Shown here piece by piece: positions 23,172 to 34,684 of a stretch of DNA of 64,000 nucleotides. The stretch is from Rhipidocladum racemiflorum. Taxonomy: Eukaryota > Streptophyta > Magnoliopsida > Poales > Poaceae. The position numbers were made by a program, and so were the translations under genes. The notes under the pieces were generated by a model. That model did not search any database, was not told where the DNA came from, and saw only the letters and a program-made list of their open reading frames with translations. Each line of letters begins with the position of its first letter. Position 1 is the first letter of the stretch. The stretch is from NCBI GenBank assembly GCA_036346355.1, contig CM070577.1, positions 15,747,666 to 15,811,665 of the forward strand. Direction: 5' to 3'.

Positions 23172-24325
23172 CGGGCAGGCCCCTCTCGAGCAAACCCAGA
23201 CCGGGTTAATCTCCTCACCATTGTGGCCGCCTCGCGGCTGCCTTCGCCCACACCGGCTGAAGAAGCCCCGCGAAATTGGAGGCCCCCAAACCCGGCTCCG
23301 CCTGGCTTTGGCTTGCGCCCCACCATGGCGGCCAGATCCGGGGCGCCACCTTTCTTCACCGGCAACGGTGTCTCCATCCTGCCTCCACGCGTAGTCCCTC
23401 CTCTGGATTTGGCCCTCCTCACTTCGCGTCGCAACGCGGGCGAGGCTGCGAACGGCCACCCGGGTCTTCATCTTCCCAACGGCTTCGGAGGTGGCGGCAA
23501 TGGATACCTCTCTTTCACAGATGAGGGGGAGGGCCCATACCACTGAGCGCCGCATGAAAAGGGGAAGGGGGAACAAAAGTGGCAGGCCAACATTCGGCTC
23601 ATGGCCAATTTAATTATTTACTAATTTTATTTTTCAGTATTTTTTTTGCATTTTTATGCATTCTACTTCTTCTATTTTACAGTATTTGCATTCTGTAATA
23701 TATCAGTGTTGTGTCTTTATATTTTAAGACTTCTGATATTATCTGTAATTTGTAAATATATATGTGTGTTTGTGTAAATACTTATGCATATATGTATATG
23801 TTGTATGTCATTAAATTTGCAACTTAACAAATTGCATTTTAATAACTTTAAAATTCTCACAATTAAGTACCACTTAATTGTCCAGGATTTTAAGCAAAAT
23901 TTAAAAACATGTCTTACATTATTTTAAGAATAAACACAAGGTGATGGAGTCTATTGCATTGGCTGCGTCTTATTCAGTTTTCTGAATATTTCTGCCTAGA
24001 GACCATGCATTTTTTTAGCAGCAATGAAAATTGCCCATCACTATGAGGTCTACATCATGTTTTAACTTGATGATTACCTATAAAGTGTTATATAAAAAAA
24101 TAATGGTTTTGGTTATATGGTCTACTTCATTTATGGAGATTACCTTAATTATATGGTCTACTCCATTTATGGAGATTACCTTAATTATATGGTCTACTCC
24201 AACCATCCAAAACATAAGATATGATTTAAAATTTGCACTTAAATATTACAACACTACCATTAAGGTTTTTAAAATTTACCAATATTTGGTGAATTAATAA
24301 AATCGATGGTTATGCCATGTAGGAA

Positions 24326-25366
24326 AAACAAAAAGAGTTTGAAGAACTCTTACTTGATGGGAGCAATTATCCTTCATGGGCATCTCATATTAAAATTAGT
24401 TTTGCATCTCGAGGAATTTCAAATGCAATAAATGAACCAGTTGAAGGGGACCCTCCGGTCCTCGATCAAATGAAGTACACTGCCTTACTTTTGTTACGCA
24501 CTTCTATCCATAAAGATCTCAAGAAAGAGTATATTTTGGAAGAAAATCCTCGTTTTCTGTGGGTTGCTCTTAAAGATCGTTATGAACAGCAGAAGGAAAT
24601 TATCTATCCTGATGCACAGCATGATTGGAATCACTTACGCTTACAAGATTTTAAATCTGTGGCTGAATATAATCATGCTGTTCATAACATCTGTAGTAGG
24701 TTGAAGTTTTGCGAAAAAGAACCAACGGATGCAGAAAAGATAGAGAAAACTCTATCTACTATGCTTCCAGCGGACAGGGTATTGTGCAATCAATACCGGA
24801 AAGAAAAATATCAGGTTTATTCCCATCTTATTCATACATTATCTCAGGCTGAAAAGAACGATGAACTTCTTGTTAAAAATCATAAGTTGCGACCAATTGG
24901 TTCAGCACCTTTGCCTGAGGTTCATAATGTTCAAAATAACGCTCCGAATAAAATAAAGTTCAATGGATCTCCATCTGGTAATCCAAAGAACCCTCCTGGT
25001 AGACGCAAATTCAACAAGAACCGCAAACACCGTGCTAACAAGAAGGCACGTGGCAATGCACAATCAACCTATGATAATAAAAGACTTTGTCATAAGTGTG
25101 GTTGTAACACGCATTTTGCCGCGACTTGTCGTACTTCAAAACACTTGGTCGATCTTTATCAGAAATCCCTCCGCAAACAGAAGGCACCAAGATATGAAAC
25201 ACACTTCAATCTTACTACTGAGACTTCAAAGAAGGCTGGTTGTTCGTCTTCGGTTCCCACAGAATCGCCAAACAATAAAGCCCTTACTCAGCAAGTGGAC
25301 CTTCCTGCAACGGACGACATGCTCATTGAGTACACCTCGGGTGACATGTATGGAGATTTATCTTAA
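24326..25366 (+). CDS. Copia A gag
   Basis: Open from the TAG at 24321-24323 to TAA. The first residues EKQKEFEELLLDGSNYPSW are the usual start region of copia gag, but there is no in-frame ATG upstream. Either the TAG marks a splice acceptor (CCATGTAG) or the start has been lost; the first in-frame Met is at 24470. A UBN2/gag core follows (FLWVALKDRYEQQ, HDWNHLRLQDF). The zinc knuckle CHKCGCNTHFAATC (C-x2-C-x4-H-x4-C) lies at about 25090-25130. Gag packages the element RNA in cytoplasmic particles. The frame is intact, unlike pol. Confidence 0.85.
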   Translation, partial: KQKEFEELLLDGSNYPSWASHIKISFASRGISNAINEPVEGDPPVLDQMKYTALLLLRTSIHKDLKKEYILEENPRFLWVALKDRYEQQKEIIYPDAQHDWNHLRLQDFKSVAEYNHAVHNICSRLKFCEKEPTDAEKIEKTLSTMLPADRVLCNQYRKEKYQVYSHLIHTLSQAEKNDELLVKNHKLRPIGSAPLPEVHNVQNNAPNKIKFNGSPSGNPKNPPGRRKFNKNRKHRANKKARGNAQSTYDNKRLCHKCGCNTHFAATCRTSKHLVDLYQKSLRKQKAPRYETHFNLTTETSKKAGCSSSVPTESPNNKALTQQVDLPATDDMLIEYTSGDMYGDLS

Positions 25367-25581
25367 AATCTCCATGTCCGTGATTATTGTCAAATAATAT
25401 TATGTGTTGTAATAATTAGAGTATGAAAACTTGTTTGTAATTTGAAGTTGTATATTTATTTGTGCAAACTCATATGTATTGTAGTATTGTATTATTGTTA
25501 TGTTAGATATTCGATACAATGTGTATGTATCACTATATGTGTAGAATAAAGAGTTTTAATTAATTCTTGTTCTTACTATAG

Positions 25582-28500
25582 ATGTCTCTTGAAGTCAATC
25601 CCTCGGAGGAGGAATTATGCCTTGTGGACAGTTGTACCACAAACTCTATACTCACAGAGATAAAATATTTCCAAACTCTTAAGAAAAGAGAAAGAAATGT
25701 TTTAACGATCGCTGGTTGAGATGCGTTGATAGTTGGCTCTGGTCGAGCCACAATCACCCTCCCTATGGGTACACAGATTACAATCGAGGATGCTTTGTTG
25801 TATATATTCGTAAGAATGGTATTCATGTGGAAACACATGAAGAAAACAAAGAGGAATATCTTCTCTTAATCAGACTTACTAGATATGGCAAGCAAATATG
25901 CGAAAAAATTCCAACTCTCAACTCTGGGTTGTACTATACATATATTAAGCCCATAAAACATGTTACATATAAGGTAATTTTTCAAAACGTCGATGCATTC
26001 CAAACTTGGCATGACCGACTTGGGCACCCCGGTGTCGGGATGATGAGAAAAATTATCACCAATTCTATCGGTCATGATTTGATAGCTACAAAATTTCCTA
26101 AATCTTCGGATTTTGTATGCACTGCATGTGCTACTGGGAAATTGATTTTAAGACCTTCACCTCTTAAAATTCGGGCTGAACCACTTAAGTTTCTTGAAAG
26201 AATTCAAGGTGACATTTGTGGTCCGATTGAGCCAACTTCTGGACCATTCAGGTACTTTATAGTTTTGATTGACGCATCTACTAGATGGTCACATGTGTGC
26301 TTATTGTCCACAAGAAACCATGCCTTCGCGAAAATAATGTCTCAAATTACTAAGCTGAAGGCACATTATCCTGAATATCGGATTCAATCGATCCGAATGG
26401 ACAATGCTGCTGAATTTTCCTCCCATGCTTTCAATGATTATTGCATGGCTTTAGGAATTCAGGTACAACATTCTGTTCCATATGTCCATACTCAGAATGG
26501 TTTGGCTGAATCGTTAATTAAGAGAATCAAGCTCATTGCGCGTCCATTACTGATGAATTGCTCATTGCCTACGTCGTGTTCGGGTCATGCGGTTTTACAC
26601 GCTGCTGACTTAATCCAACTTCGACCAACTGCATATCATGATTCTTCCCCCATGCAGTTAGTACGTGGGAATCCACCAAGCATTTCCCCTTTGCGTAAGT
26701 TCGGATGTGCGGTGTACATTCCGATCTCACCACTCCAGCGTACTTCTATGGGCCCTCATAGAAAATTGGGGATCTATGTGGGATTTCAATCTCCGTCGAT
26801 CATAAAGTATTTAGAACCTCTTACAGGGGATTTATTTACGGTCCGGTATGCTGACTGTATATTCAATGAGGAACATTTCTCGGCATTAGGGGGAGATTTC
26901 AAGTACCAGAAAGAATGCCGCGAAATTGATTGGAATGCTCAAAGTATTTCATCCTCGGATCCACGTACTCAAGAAACCGAACTCCAAGTTCGAAAAATAA
27001 TTGGTTTGCAAAATATTGCAAACAACATGCCAGATGCATTTACAGATTATAAAGGTGTCATGAAATCTTTTATTCCTGCAAGGAATGTGCCTGAAAGAGT
27101 GGAGGTACCATATAAAACCACTCAACCTCCAATTAGCAATTAGAGGGGGAGGAGTAAGGCCTCCAAGCAGAAAAAGGCGGTAAATGCAGATCAACCTATG
27201 ATTGATAGATACCAAAGTGGACTTGATCCACAACCCTCTTCGGCTGCGCGCATTGCTGAATTTGGGACATCGGATAACCCCAGATCTATCATTACGGGAA
27301 ATAATGATGAATCTTTTAGGGTGAATGAAATTGCTACAAATTACATTGAGACTGGAGAATTCTTTGACCGAAAAGCTACAGTTGTCGACACTTATTTATC
27401 TGAGCAGATTGCTGACATTCTGAATGATCCAGATCCTAAATCCATGGCAGAGTGTAGAAAACGCTCGGACTGGAATCAATGGAAGGAAGCGATCGAAACA
27501 GAGATTGCCTCGCTTTATAAAAGAGAAGTATTCTCGGAAGTGATGCCCACACCTCGTGGCATTTTCCCTGTAGGATACAAGTGGGTTTTCGTACGAAAAC
27601 GAAATGAAAAATAATGAAGTGGTGAGATATAAAGCAAGGCTAGTAGCTCAAGGCTTCACGCAAAGGCCCGGTGTTGATTATAATGAGACTTATTCTCCGG
27701 TTATGAGTGGCATAACTTTCTGATATTTGATATCATTGGCAGTTCAAAATCGTCTATCTTTGCAGTTAATGGACGTAGTGACAGCATACTTGTATGGGTT
27801 ACTGGATTCAGATATTTACATGAAGGTTCCTGATGGAATACATGTACCGGATCCACAGGCAAATCGTAATATGTATTGTGTAAAATTGCAAAAGTCATTG
27901 TATGGCTTGAAGCAATCAGGGCGCATGTGGTACAATCGATTAAGTGAATTCCTTTCTTTAAAAGGGTACACTAATAATGATGACTGCCCATGTGTTTTCA
28001 TTAAGAAATCTTCTACAGGATTTTGTATCATTTCGGTGTACGTTGATGATCTCAACATCATCGGCAACGAAACAGATATTAATGAAGCACGTCATCATTT
28101 AAAGACGGAGTTTGAGATGAAGGATTTGGGTAAAACCAAATTTTGCTTAGGTTTACAACTTGATCATTTACCTTCAGGAATTTTTGTATATCAAGCTAGT
28201 TATATTCATAAAATATTGGAGAAATTCAATATGGATAAGTCGTATCCATCTAGAACCCCTATGGTGGTCAGATCTCTAGACATGGAGAAAGACCCTTTTC
28301 GACCTCGATGTGATGGAGAGGAGATATTGGGACCAGAGTACCCTTATCTCAGTGCTATTGGTGCACTCATGTACCTTGCAAATAGTACCCGGCCGGACAT
28401 TGCATTTGCAGTGAATCTACTTGCAAGACACAACGCTGCTCCCACCAAGCGTCATTGGTCTGGGGTGAAGAATGTATTTAGATATCTCAATGGTACAAGA

Positions 28501-29067
28501 GATCTTGGTCTTTTCTATGGAAGAAACCAAAATTCGACTTTGATTGGATATACAGATGCTGGCTATTTATCTGATCCCCACAATGCCAGGTCACAGACCG
28601 GCTTTGTATACTTACAGGGTGGAACAACCATCTCTTGGAAATCTTCCAAACAAACTTTAGTGGCAACCTCTACCAATCATTCTGAAATAATTGCATTATA
28701 TGAGGCCTCCCGAGAATGTGTTTGGCTTCGCAGAATGATAAACCACATACTTCGGTCATATGGTCTTGGTTCCATTCAATCTCCAACCATTATCTATAAA
28801 CATAATGCTGCTTGTGTTATTCAGATGGAGACAGGTTATATTAAGAGCAACATCACTAAGCATATTGCTCCAAAATTGTTTTATCCCCATGAATTGCAAA
28901 AGAGTGGGGAAATAAACATTCTGCAAACTAAGTCATGTGATAATCTTGCTGATTTATTGACAAAATCTCTACCTTATTCTATATTTTCTAAATGCGTCAA
29001 AGGAATTGGTATGAGACAACTTAGAGATTTGCAGGAATCAGGGGGAGTTTCTCTCTCTGATAAATAA
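25582..29067 (+). pseudogene. Copia A pol (protease, integrase, RT, RNase H)
   Basis: Protease: LVDSCTTNSIL, with Cys for the Gly of DSG; TGA near 25717 follows TIAG. A frame change and small deletion near 25790 remove the end of the protease. Integrase: the HDRLGHPG zinc region, then GDICGP, MDNAAEFSS and NGLAESLIKR (Asp, Asp, Glu all present). TAG at 27141-27143. RT: a one-base insertion near 27612 follows VFVRKRNE; TGA near 27721 follows GITF; then SLYGLKQSGRMWYN and YVDDLNIIG. RNase H: GYTDAGYLSD, TTISWKSSKQ and HSEIIALYEA, ending GGVSLSDK at 29067. Domain order integrase before RT is diagnostic of Ty1/copia. Confidence 0.92.
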
Positions 29068-29401
29068 CCTGTTTAAACATTATATTGTACTCTTTTCTTC
29101 GTATGAGTTTTTCCTCTTTGGGGTTTTTCTCATGTAAAGTTTTTAATGAGGCAATATAAAATACAGGCTTATATATGCTAATGCTATTTTTTCTTCATCC
29201 GTTTTCTTCCCATAGGGTTTTTCGGAAGGAGTTTTTAAGGCATATGCATATTTTTAATTTGACCAAGGGGGAGTGTTATATCATCTATTTATATGTCATA
29301 TCATCTATTTTTTTTCCACTGGATTTTTTAGAGGATGATATTAGGCATATCAAGTTCATAGACAAAATAATTCCATATTGATCTCAGAAGATGGATTCGA
29401 T

Positions 29402-29411
29402 CAAGGGGGAG
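29402..29411 (+). promoter_or_regulatory. Copia A polypurine tract
   Basis: CAAGGGGGAG directly precedes the TG of the 3' LTR. A second copy, CCAAGGGGGAGTGTTA, lies at about 29263-29278. Confidence 0.75.
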
Positions 29412-29672
29412 TGTTACGAACAGACATGGATGATCTCATCCACCTCTTCATGAAACAAGCAACCGACGCGAAGCAAAAGGAATAGACACCAATCTACGAA
29501 CAGACACCTATCTACGAAGAGATGTCTACACAATCTCTTAACTTCTCCCTCTCACATGTAATCCACGAACGGGTGCAAAGCCACCCGTTCACAATGTATA
29601 TATACCTTTGATCATGAATGGAATAAACACAAGTTCACACATCATTGCTCTTTGCATTTTCTAATCAAAACA
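29412..29672 (+). repeat. Copia A 3' LTR
   Basis: 261 bp, differing from the 5' LTR at five positions (four transitions, one A/T change). Followed by the ATACT duplication. Confidence 0.93.
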
Positions 29673-29677
29673 ATACT

Positions 29678-30539
29678 GTCTGCAGGCAGTCACCTGTTCC
29701 CTGTGGCTTACTATAAGGGTGCGTTTGGGTGTTTCAGAAACGGTTCTCCTCTTCCCCAACTTACATTGCTCAGAGTCATTTCGTTCCTGCAACAGTGGAA
29801 AATCTTGGTGCCTGCGAAGCGGCGTCCTGCTCTGGAAGAAGTGGTGAATTTGTCTGGCCTATGCACAACTCGCCGTCATCGAATCGATCTTTACCTCCTT
29901 CGATTGGTCCCAAACTCCCAACCCCAGCCGAGCTCATTGCTGAAGTCAATAGGCAATAGGCAGCAGCGCCACGCGCCCTGGCAAGTCGCACCGTACCGTG
30001 ACGAATCCGTCCGCCCACCCACCGGCTCGCTCCCTCCACGTGGACCTCTTCCCACACCCACGGCGGGCGCGCCCCCCAAATCCTAGAGCTTTGGCCTATT
30101 TGGTTTCTCCATAATTTTCTTTATCTCTTTTTCCTTGAATAAAATTGTAAAACTAATTTTCTTCTTAGTCACGAAAGTAGATCATTTGCATCATACCCAT
30201 CGGGGCAGATGAACTACCGTGGTACTAAGCTCGACAAGACGGGTACCGAGGTGCCTGAGCTCGGCGATACCTGCTATGGTACCTAAGTTCATCAGAAAGG
30301 TAGGGCCTGTCATCTGTCTCATTTGTTGGGGGAGCTGCCGCAGTGAACAGAGCCGTAACGGTACCAACAACCTATCATATGATAGGAAAGCGTGGTAAAT
30401 GACACGTGTCGTGTGCTAGTGCTGTGGTTGAGAAGGACTATATTTATAACGTGTCGTGTATTAGAAGGAAAAACATATAGGCAGTAATTATTTGTGTTCG
30501 GAAGGAGTATTTCGTTTCGAGGAAGGATGCCTTCCCCAG
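29678..30539. other. Non-coding stretch before SHMT remnant
   Basis: GC-rich up to 30080 and more AT-rich later. It holds repeated GGTACC-containing motifs (30220-30295). TATATTTATAA at about 30438 could be an old promoter of the SHMT gene. I see no coding domain. Confidence 0.4.
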
Positions 30540-33214
30540 CTGCTCGTCCCTCCACTCGCCCGCGGCGAAGCGGCCTGGCCCGGACCTCGAGTCGCGCCGG
30601 GCCGCCGTGCGCGCGTGGGGAAGCCAGCCGCTGGCGGAGGCCGACCCGGACGTGCACGCACTCATGGAGTGCGAGCGCCGCCGGCAGGTGCGCGGGATCG
30701 AGCTCATCGCCTCCGAGAACTACGTCTGCCGCGCGGTGCTCGACGCGCTCGGGAGCCACCTCACCATGGCAACAAGTACTCCGAGCCCCATCTAACAATC
30801 GGGCGCCATACGCAATAGGTGGGGAGCTTAAAATGCAGAGAGGGGATGAGTAAATGTTAGTGGTGATCTTAAGTGAGAGCTAACTGACAGTTCAAAAAAC
30901 TACCACCACACTCACTTACGCGTCGTGGCCATGGCGTATATACCACTTTCAATAAGTGGCATCGCTAAAATGCCACTCTGGCCCACTGTCATAGACACAG
31001 ATGGTCCCCCACTCGGCGGCAATGAGTGACATTTTTAATGCGGCACTTCTGGAGAGTGGTATTTTATCAATTTTTCCGACCATGGCTGTGTGGCCGTCTC
31101 ATCGTCCGTGGCCACGTGGCCCATGTGCGAACAGCGCCGCCAGCTCCGCCCGCGAGATCCGCCCGTTCTCGCTCGCGTCGAACTTCCTGAACGCCCACTC
31201 CTCCTCGTCCTCCACAGCTCCACTGCCGCCCTCAGATCCCGCAACTGACGCGGGAGAAGAGCGACCGTATCTTGCCCATGGCGATGCCTCCCTCCTTCTC
31301 TCTGTTTCCCTCTCTGCGCGTGCGCAACGGATGGTGTCTTTGCTTCGATGTCTCCGCTCCTCTACGCTTCCTTGATGCTGGATGAGGATTAGGAAGGTGT
31401 GTTCCTAACTTGCTCGTTAAATTTGCTACCTTCCTCTGTATATGATGTGTATATGGCATCGCCTCGCCGCATGCTTTTGGCGGTGTGGCAGTAGTGAGGC
31501 GTCTCGTCCCGTCTTATCGCCTTAATAACCATGTCTTCTATTGAAATACATCCTGAACAAAAACATTCAAAAAGTAAGCCTTATAAAATTGGTTGGACGG
31601 AGGGGTATTGCATATTGCTTAACGGCACTTTTGGGGCCTGTTGCTTCTCCAGGAATGCCGAAGTCCCTTCGATTACTGTGAGATTGTTACTTCAACCACG
31701 CATAAGAGCCTAAGGGGTCCTAGAGGCTAGAGGTGGCATAATATTCTTCGGGAAAGGGAAAAATCTGAGGAAACGGAGTATTTCTTTATCTCAAGTGGCC
31801 GAAAGTGATCAATACGACTTTGAGGACAGGATAAATTTTGCTGTTTTCCCTTCGATGCAAGGTGGACCGCACAATAATCATATTGCTGCTCTGGCGATAC
31901 ACCAGAAAACAAGTAGCAACACCAGAATTCAACAAGTCAAGAAAAATGCTCAAGCTTTGGCATCGGCCTTGCTCAGGATGAAATGCAGACTTGTTACTGG
32001 TGGCACAGATAACCACTTGGTACTATGGGACCTAAGAACTTTTGGCTTGACGGGTATTATCTCCAGAACACCACATTTCTTCTCTTTTTGTAGCTATTTT
32101 GGAACTTAATTGTGAGCAAATTGGAAAAAGAAAAAAAAAACAACTTATGTCAGCCATAAACCAGCCATTAGACATTAACAGATAACTGAAATATTTCTGT
32201 GCATGGTCATGTGGCTTAATTAACACTAAGAACAGTGTAAAGAGCATATATTTTTAACAAATATTACTGGGGATGTACATTTATCATTGAAAGCGACTGC
32301 TATGGCCTTTTTGAAAAGCCTCTTTAGATAATAGTAGTATGATCGATTGGCAAATTATTTTACCTAATGTAAGTTATAATATCACAACAGATGTCTTGGT
32401 TGAGAATAAGTGTCATTTATTTATTTTATATATTTTGTTGCAGTTGCTAGGAGCCTAGGATCAATAGAACTGAGAAGGATCTTGTAGAAAACGACCCGAA
32501 CAAACATCATTGACCTTTTGTTTACTTTATGAGACACATGTCACACATCCCATACCTCTGCTCAACAAATTCTCTATAATTGTTTTATGCAAACCTTGCA
32601 GAATAGAACAACATAGCACTGTCAAACTATGCCTAAGTGGATGCTATTGTATTTATTTGCCTAGTGATTCTGACTTGGCCATGCTTCTTCGAATATGGAC
32701 AGGGAAGAACTTTGAGAAGGTTTGCGAGGCATGCCATACATCTATCAACAAATCGCCAATATATGGAGATAATGGTTCAATTTCTCCTGGAGATGTGCGG
32801 ATTGGTGAGTATTTGCCACACTGGTTGATCTTCTCTTATTTTTTGACGCTTATTGTGCCCCCACATGTCAGTGACATAATGAGGGGCAAATTAGGGATTT
32901 TGGATATTTGCAGTGGCATATAAGAAATTTATCCTACTTTTTTGTGTGTATAATAACAAATTTCTTTATTTGCCCGTTACCTTGCTGCAGGAACTCCTGC
33001 CATGAGTACTAGAGGTTGCTTGGAGGGTGACTTTGAGGTGATGGCAGACTTTCTTATCAGGGCAGCACATTTAGCTAGCAATGTCATGAAAGAGCATGGA
33101 AAAGTACAGAAATATTTTCTGAAAGGTCTAGATAACAATAATGATATAATTGGGCTCCGTAATCAGGTTGAGGCATTCGCCATGCAATTTGCAATGCCAG
33201 GATTTGATGTATAA
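30540..33214 (+). pseudogene. SHM: Serine hydroxymethyltransferase gene, decayed, introns kept
   Basis: SHMT makes glycine and 5,10-methylene-THF from serine using PLP. Exon 1 (to ~30790) has VRAWGSQPLAEADPDVHAL, RGIELIASENYVCRAVL and LGSHLT. Next, from ~31634, come PFDYCEIV and the PLP-lysine motif VTSTTHKSLRGPRG (Lys codon 31704-31706), followed at once by TAG (31728). Then INFAVFPSMQGGPHNNHIAALAI, KKNAQALASALL and GGTDNHLVLWDLRT (to ~32053). Exon 32703-32804 has NFEKVCEACH and YGDNGSISPG; exon 32991-33214 ends MPGFDV and TAA. Remaining introns have GT-AG ends, so this is not a processed copy. About 150 residues between LGSHLT and the lysine region are missing, and 31870-31930 is frameshifted. 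It cannot make enzyme. Confidence 0.9.
31090..31279 (-). pseudogene. Calmodulin-like EF-hand gene fragment
   Basis: On the minus strand an ATG at 31279 opens MGKIRSLFSRVSCG. After one frame change comes EEEWAFRKFDASENGRISRAELAALF, which is an EF-hand loop (D-x-S-x-N-x-R-I-S-x-x-E) with its flanking helices. After a second shift MGHVATDDE follows, as in calmodulin-like proteins. The fragment stops there, without further EF hands. It lies in antisense inside the gap of the SHMT remnant. Confidence 0.6.
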
Positions 33215-33428
33215 ATGGCAGGATACTGTGAGTTGTTTTTAAGTTTAGCAGCAGCAGATTAGCTGATTAGGGAAGTTTTTTCTGGAGGAAATGCTGATTA
33301 GGGAAGTCATTTTTTCTGTTGGAAGTTAGTCTGCGGTGTCAAGCAATTATGTGTCTGGCCTGAGGCCGGCTCGGTTTGATGTATAAAAATTCTCTATAAT
33401 TGATGTATAAATGGCAGGATACTGTGAT
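33206..33428 (+). repeat. Direct repeat around SHMT stop codon
   Basis: The segment GATGTATAAATGGCAGGATA and the next six bases occur at 33206-33231 and again near 33402-33427. The first copy contains the SHMT stop codon. CTGGCCTGAGGCCGGCTCGG likewise occurs at about 33355 and 33697. Confidence 0.8.
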
Positions 33429-33953
33429 TTATGTGTCTACTGCTCTCCTTTTATATAGATTTTATACATCAATTTTTTTTGGCTCTTCGTCGCCTGGCTC
33501 CTTTTATATGAAATAGGAGTTTAGTTCGTGTGTATGAAGGCAGTGCATCCGCTATATAACGATGCGATGTATCTCGTTCTCGTCATAAGCGGACAGCAAT
33601 CGATCTAGTTTTCTTGATCCATGTGTGTATATATATCCTCTGATTTCTCATCTTCTTCTCGTTCTTGTTGTGGGCGCGGTTGAAGAGGTGAGTGCCTGGC
33701 CTGAGGCCGGCTCGGTTCGAGGCTGCCGAACTCGATGTCGTGGCAGTGGCGACTGGGAATTGGCTGTCAGAACCATCGGTCTTGTTAACTGGAAGACACC
33801 GTCGAGAGGTAAGTTTTGTGATAAATACTGCATACCTTTTTATGATTTTCTTTTCTCATTAAATAGAAGTTTCACCGGCAAGAGATAGAACTAAAAGTGT
33901 TAACAGATAAGCAACAAAGTAACAGATAGAATCAACTAACTAATAGATAAGGC
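33429..33953. other. Non-coding stretch
   Basis: Contains the second copy of the CTGGCCTGAGGCC repeat and short GC-rich sequence around 33700-33810 followed by a GTAAG. No recognised gene. Confidence 0.4.
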
Positions 33954-33956
33954 TAA

Positions 33957-34324
33957 GGACCTGTTTGGATTCATGCAGCTAATAGTTAGCTGCTAAAAAT
34001 TAGCTGGAGTGGATCCAAACACCACCGGCTAATAAATCAGCTAATTATTAGCTGGGCACCCAGCTAATGGTTATCTCATTAGCTAGCCAAACCCAGCTAA
34101 TAGTAGCTAATAGATGGCATTTAACCAAAATACCTTTCACGTCTACCACCAATAGCATTTAATAGTATGGGTATTCTGGACAATTGCATCTATTAGCCAC
34201 ATATTAGCTGGTGGATCCAAACACCCTCCAACTAATAGTTAGCTAGCTAATAGTTAGCTGACTAATATTAGCTAGGAACTATTAGCTAGCTAACTATTAG
34301 CTGCTAATGGATCCAAACACGCCC
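33957..34324. mobile_element. Tourist-like MITE (368 bp)
   Basis: The termini GGACCTGTTTGGA and TCCAAACACGCCC are imperfect inverted repeats, flanked by TAA at 33954-33956 and 34325-34327. The interior is dense in TAGCTAATAGTTAGC motifs, so single strands could fold extensively. Confidence 0.85.
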
Positions 34325-34327
34325 TAA

Positions 34328-34451
34328 GACTAACTAACCGCCAGCCTAGCCCTCTCCTGCGGCGCCGGCCGCGCCGGACGCTGCGCTCCCTTGCCCGTCC
34401 ACTCCTCCTGTGCACGTGGAAGCTTCCCTTCGCCCTCTCTTCCGATAGTAC
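34328..34451. other. GC-rich flank of copia B
   Basis: Short GC-rich stretch. On the minus strand it may continue the exon fragment at 40698-40760, once joined across the copia B insertion. Confidence 0.3.
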
Positions 34452-34671
34452 TGTTAGAAAACTCGGCCCGATTGTGGCCCATGTGGACTCTCCCGAAACC
34501 CTAGCTGTAGGTTATAAATAGGAGGCAGATGGTCACCCCGTGTACATATGTAATCAGAATAATAAAGCAGAGCTGTTCCTCCTTATATTGTGTCTCTCTC
34601 CCTCTCTCTCTGTTCTCCAGTTTAGATCTATTAGGCAACCCCGGACTATTCGATAGCGAGGTTGTCTAACA
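34452..34671 (+). repeat. Copia B 5' LTR
   Basis: TGTTAGAAAACTCGG ... GTTGTCTAACA. TATAAATAGG near 34515 is the likely TATA box and AATAAAGC near 34560 a possible polyadenylation signal. A pyrimidine-rich CTCTCTCCCTCTCTC block follows. Confidence 0.93.
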
Positions 34672-34684
34672 CGTTATCAGCACG
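34672..34684 (+). promoter_or_regulatory. Copia B primer binding site
   Basis: CGTTATCAGCACG directly after the LTR, the same core as in copia A. Confidence 0.6.

Larger units (their letters stand above)
18365..24325 (+). other. Copia A leader, split by hAT element
   Basis: About 1.4 kb once the hAT element is taken out. The parts flanking the insertion are GC-rich (18450-18650 and 23180-23550) and open in one frame, but carry no recognisable domain. The rest (23550-24325) is AT-rich. It includes three copies of a TATGGTCTACT...ATTTATGGAGATTACC repeat at about 24116-24205. Confidence 0.5.
18104..29672 (+). mobile_element. Ty1/copia element A, with nested hAT
   Basis: Two 261-bp LTRs (18104-18364 and 29412-29672) are flanked by the exact 5-bp duplication ATACT (18099-18103 and 29673-29677). 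The order LTR, PBS, leader, gag, protease, integrase, RT, RNase H, PPT, LTR is that of Ty1/copia. The hAT element at 18652-23171 sits in the leader; without it the element is about 7.04 kb. I count 5 LTR differences in 261 positions (1.9%). The coding region has several stops and frameshifts, so it depended, or now depends, on enzymes from other copies. Confidence 0.95.
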
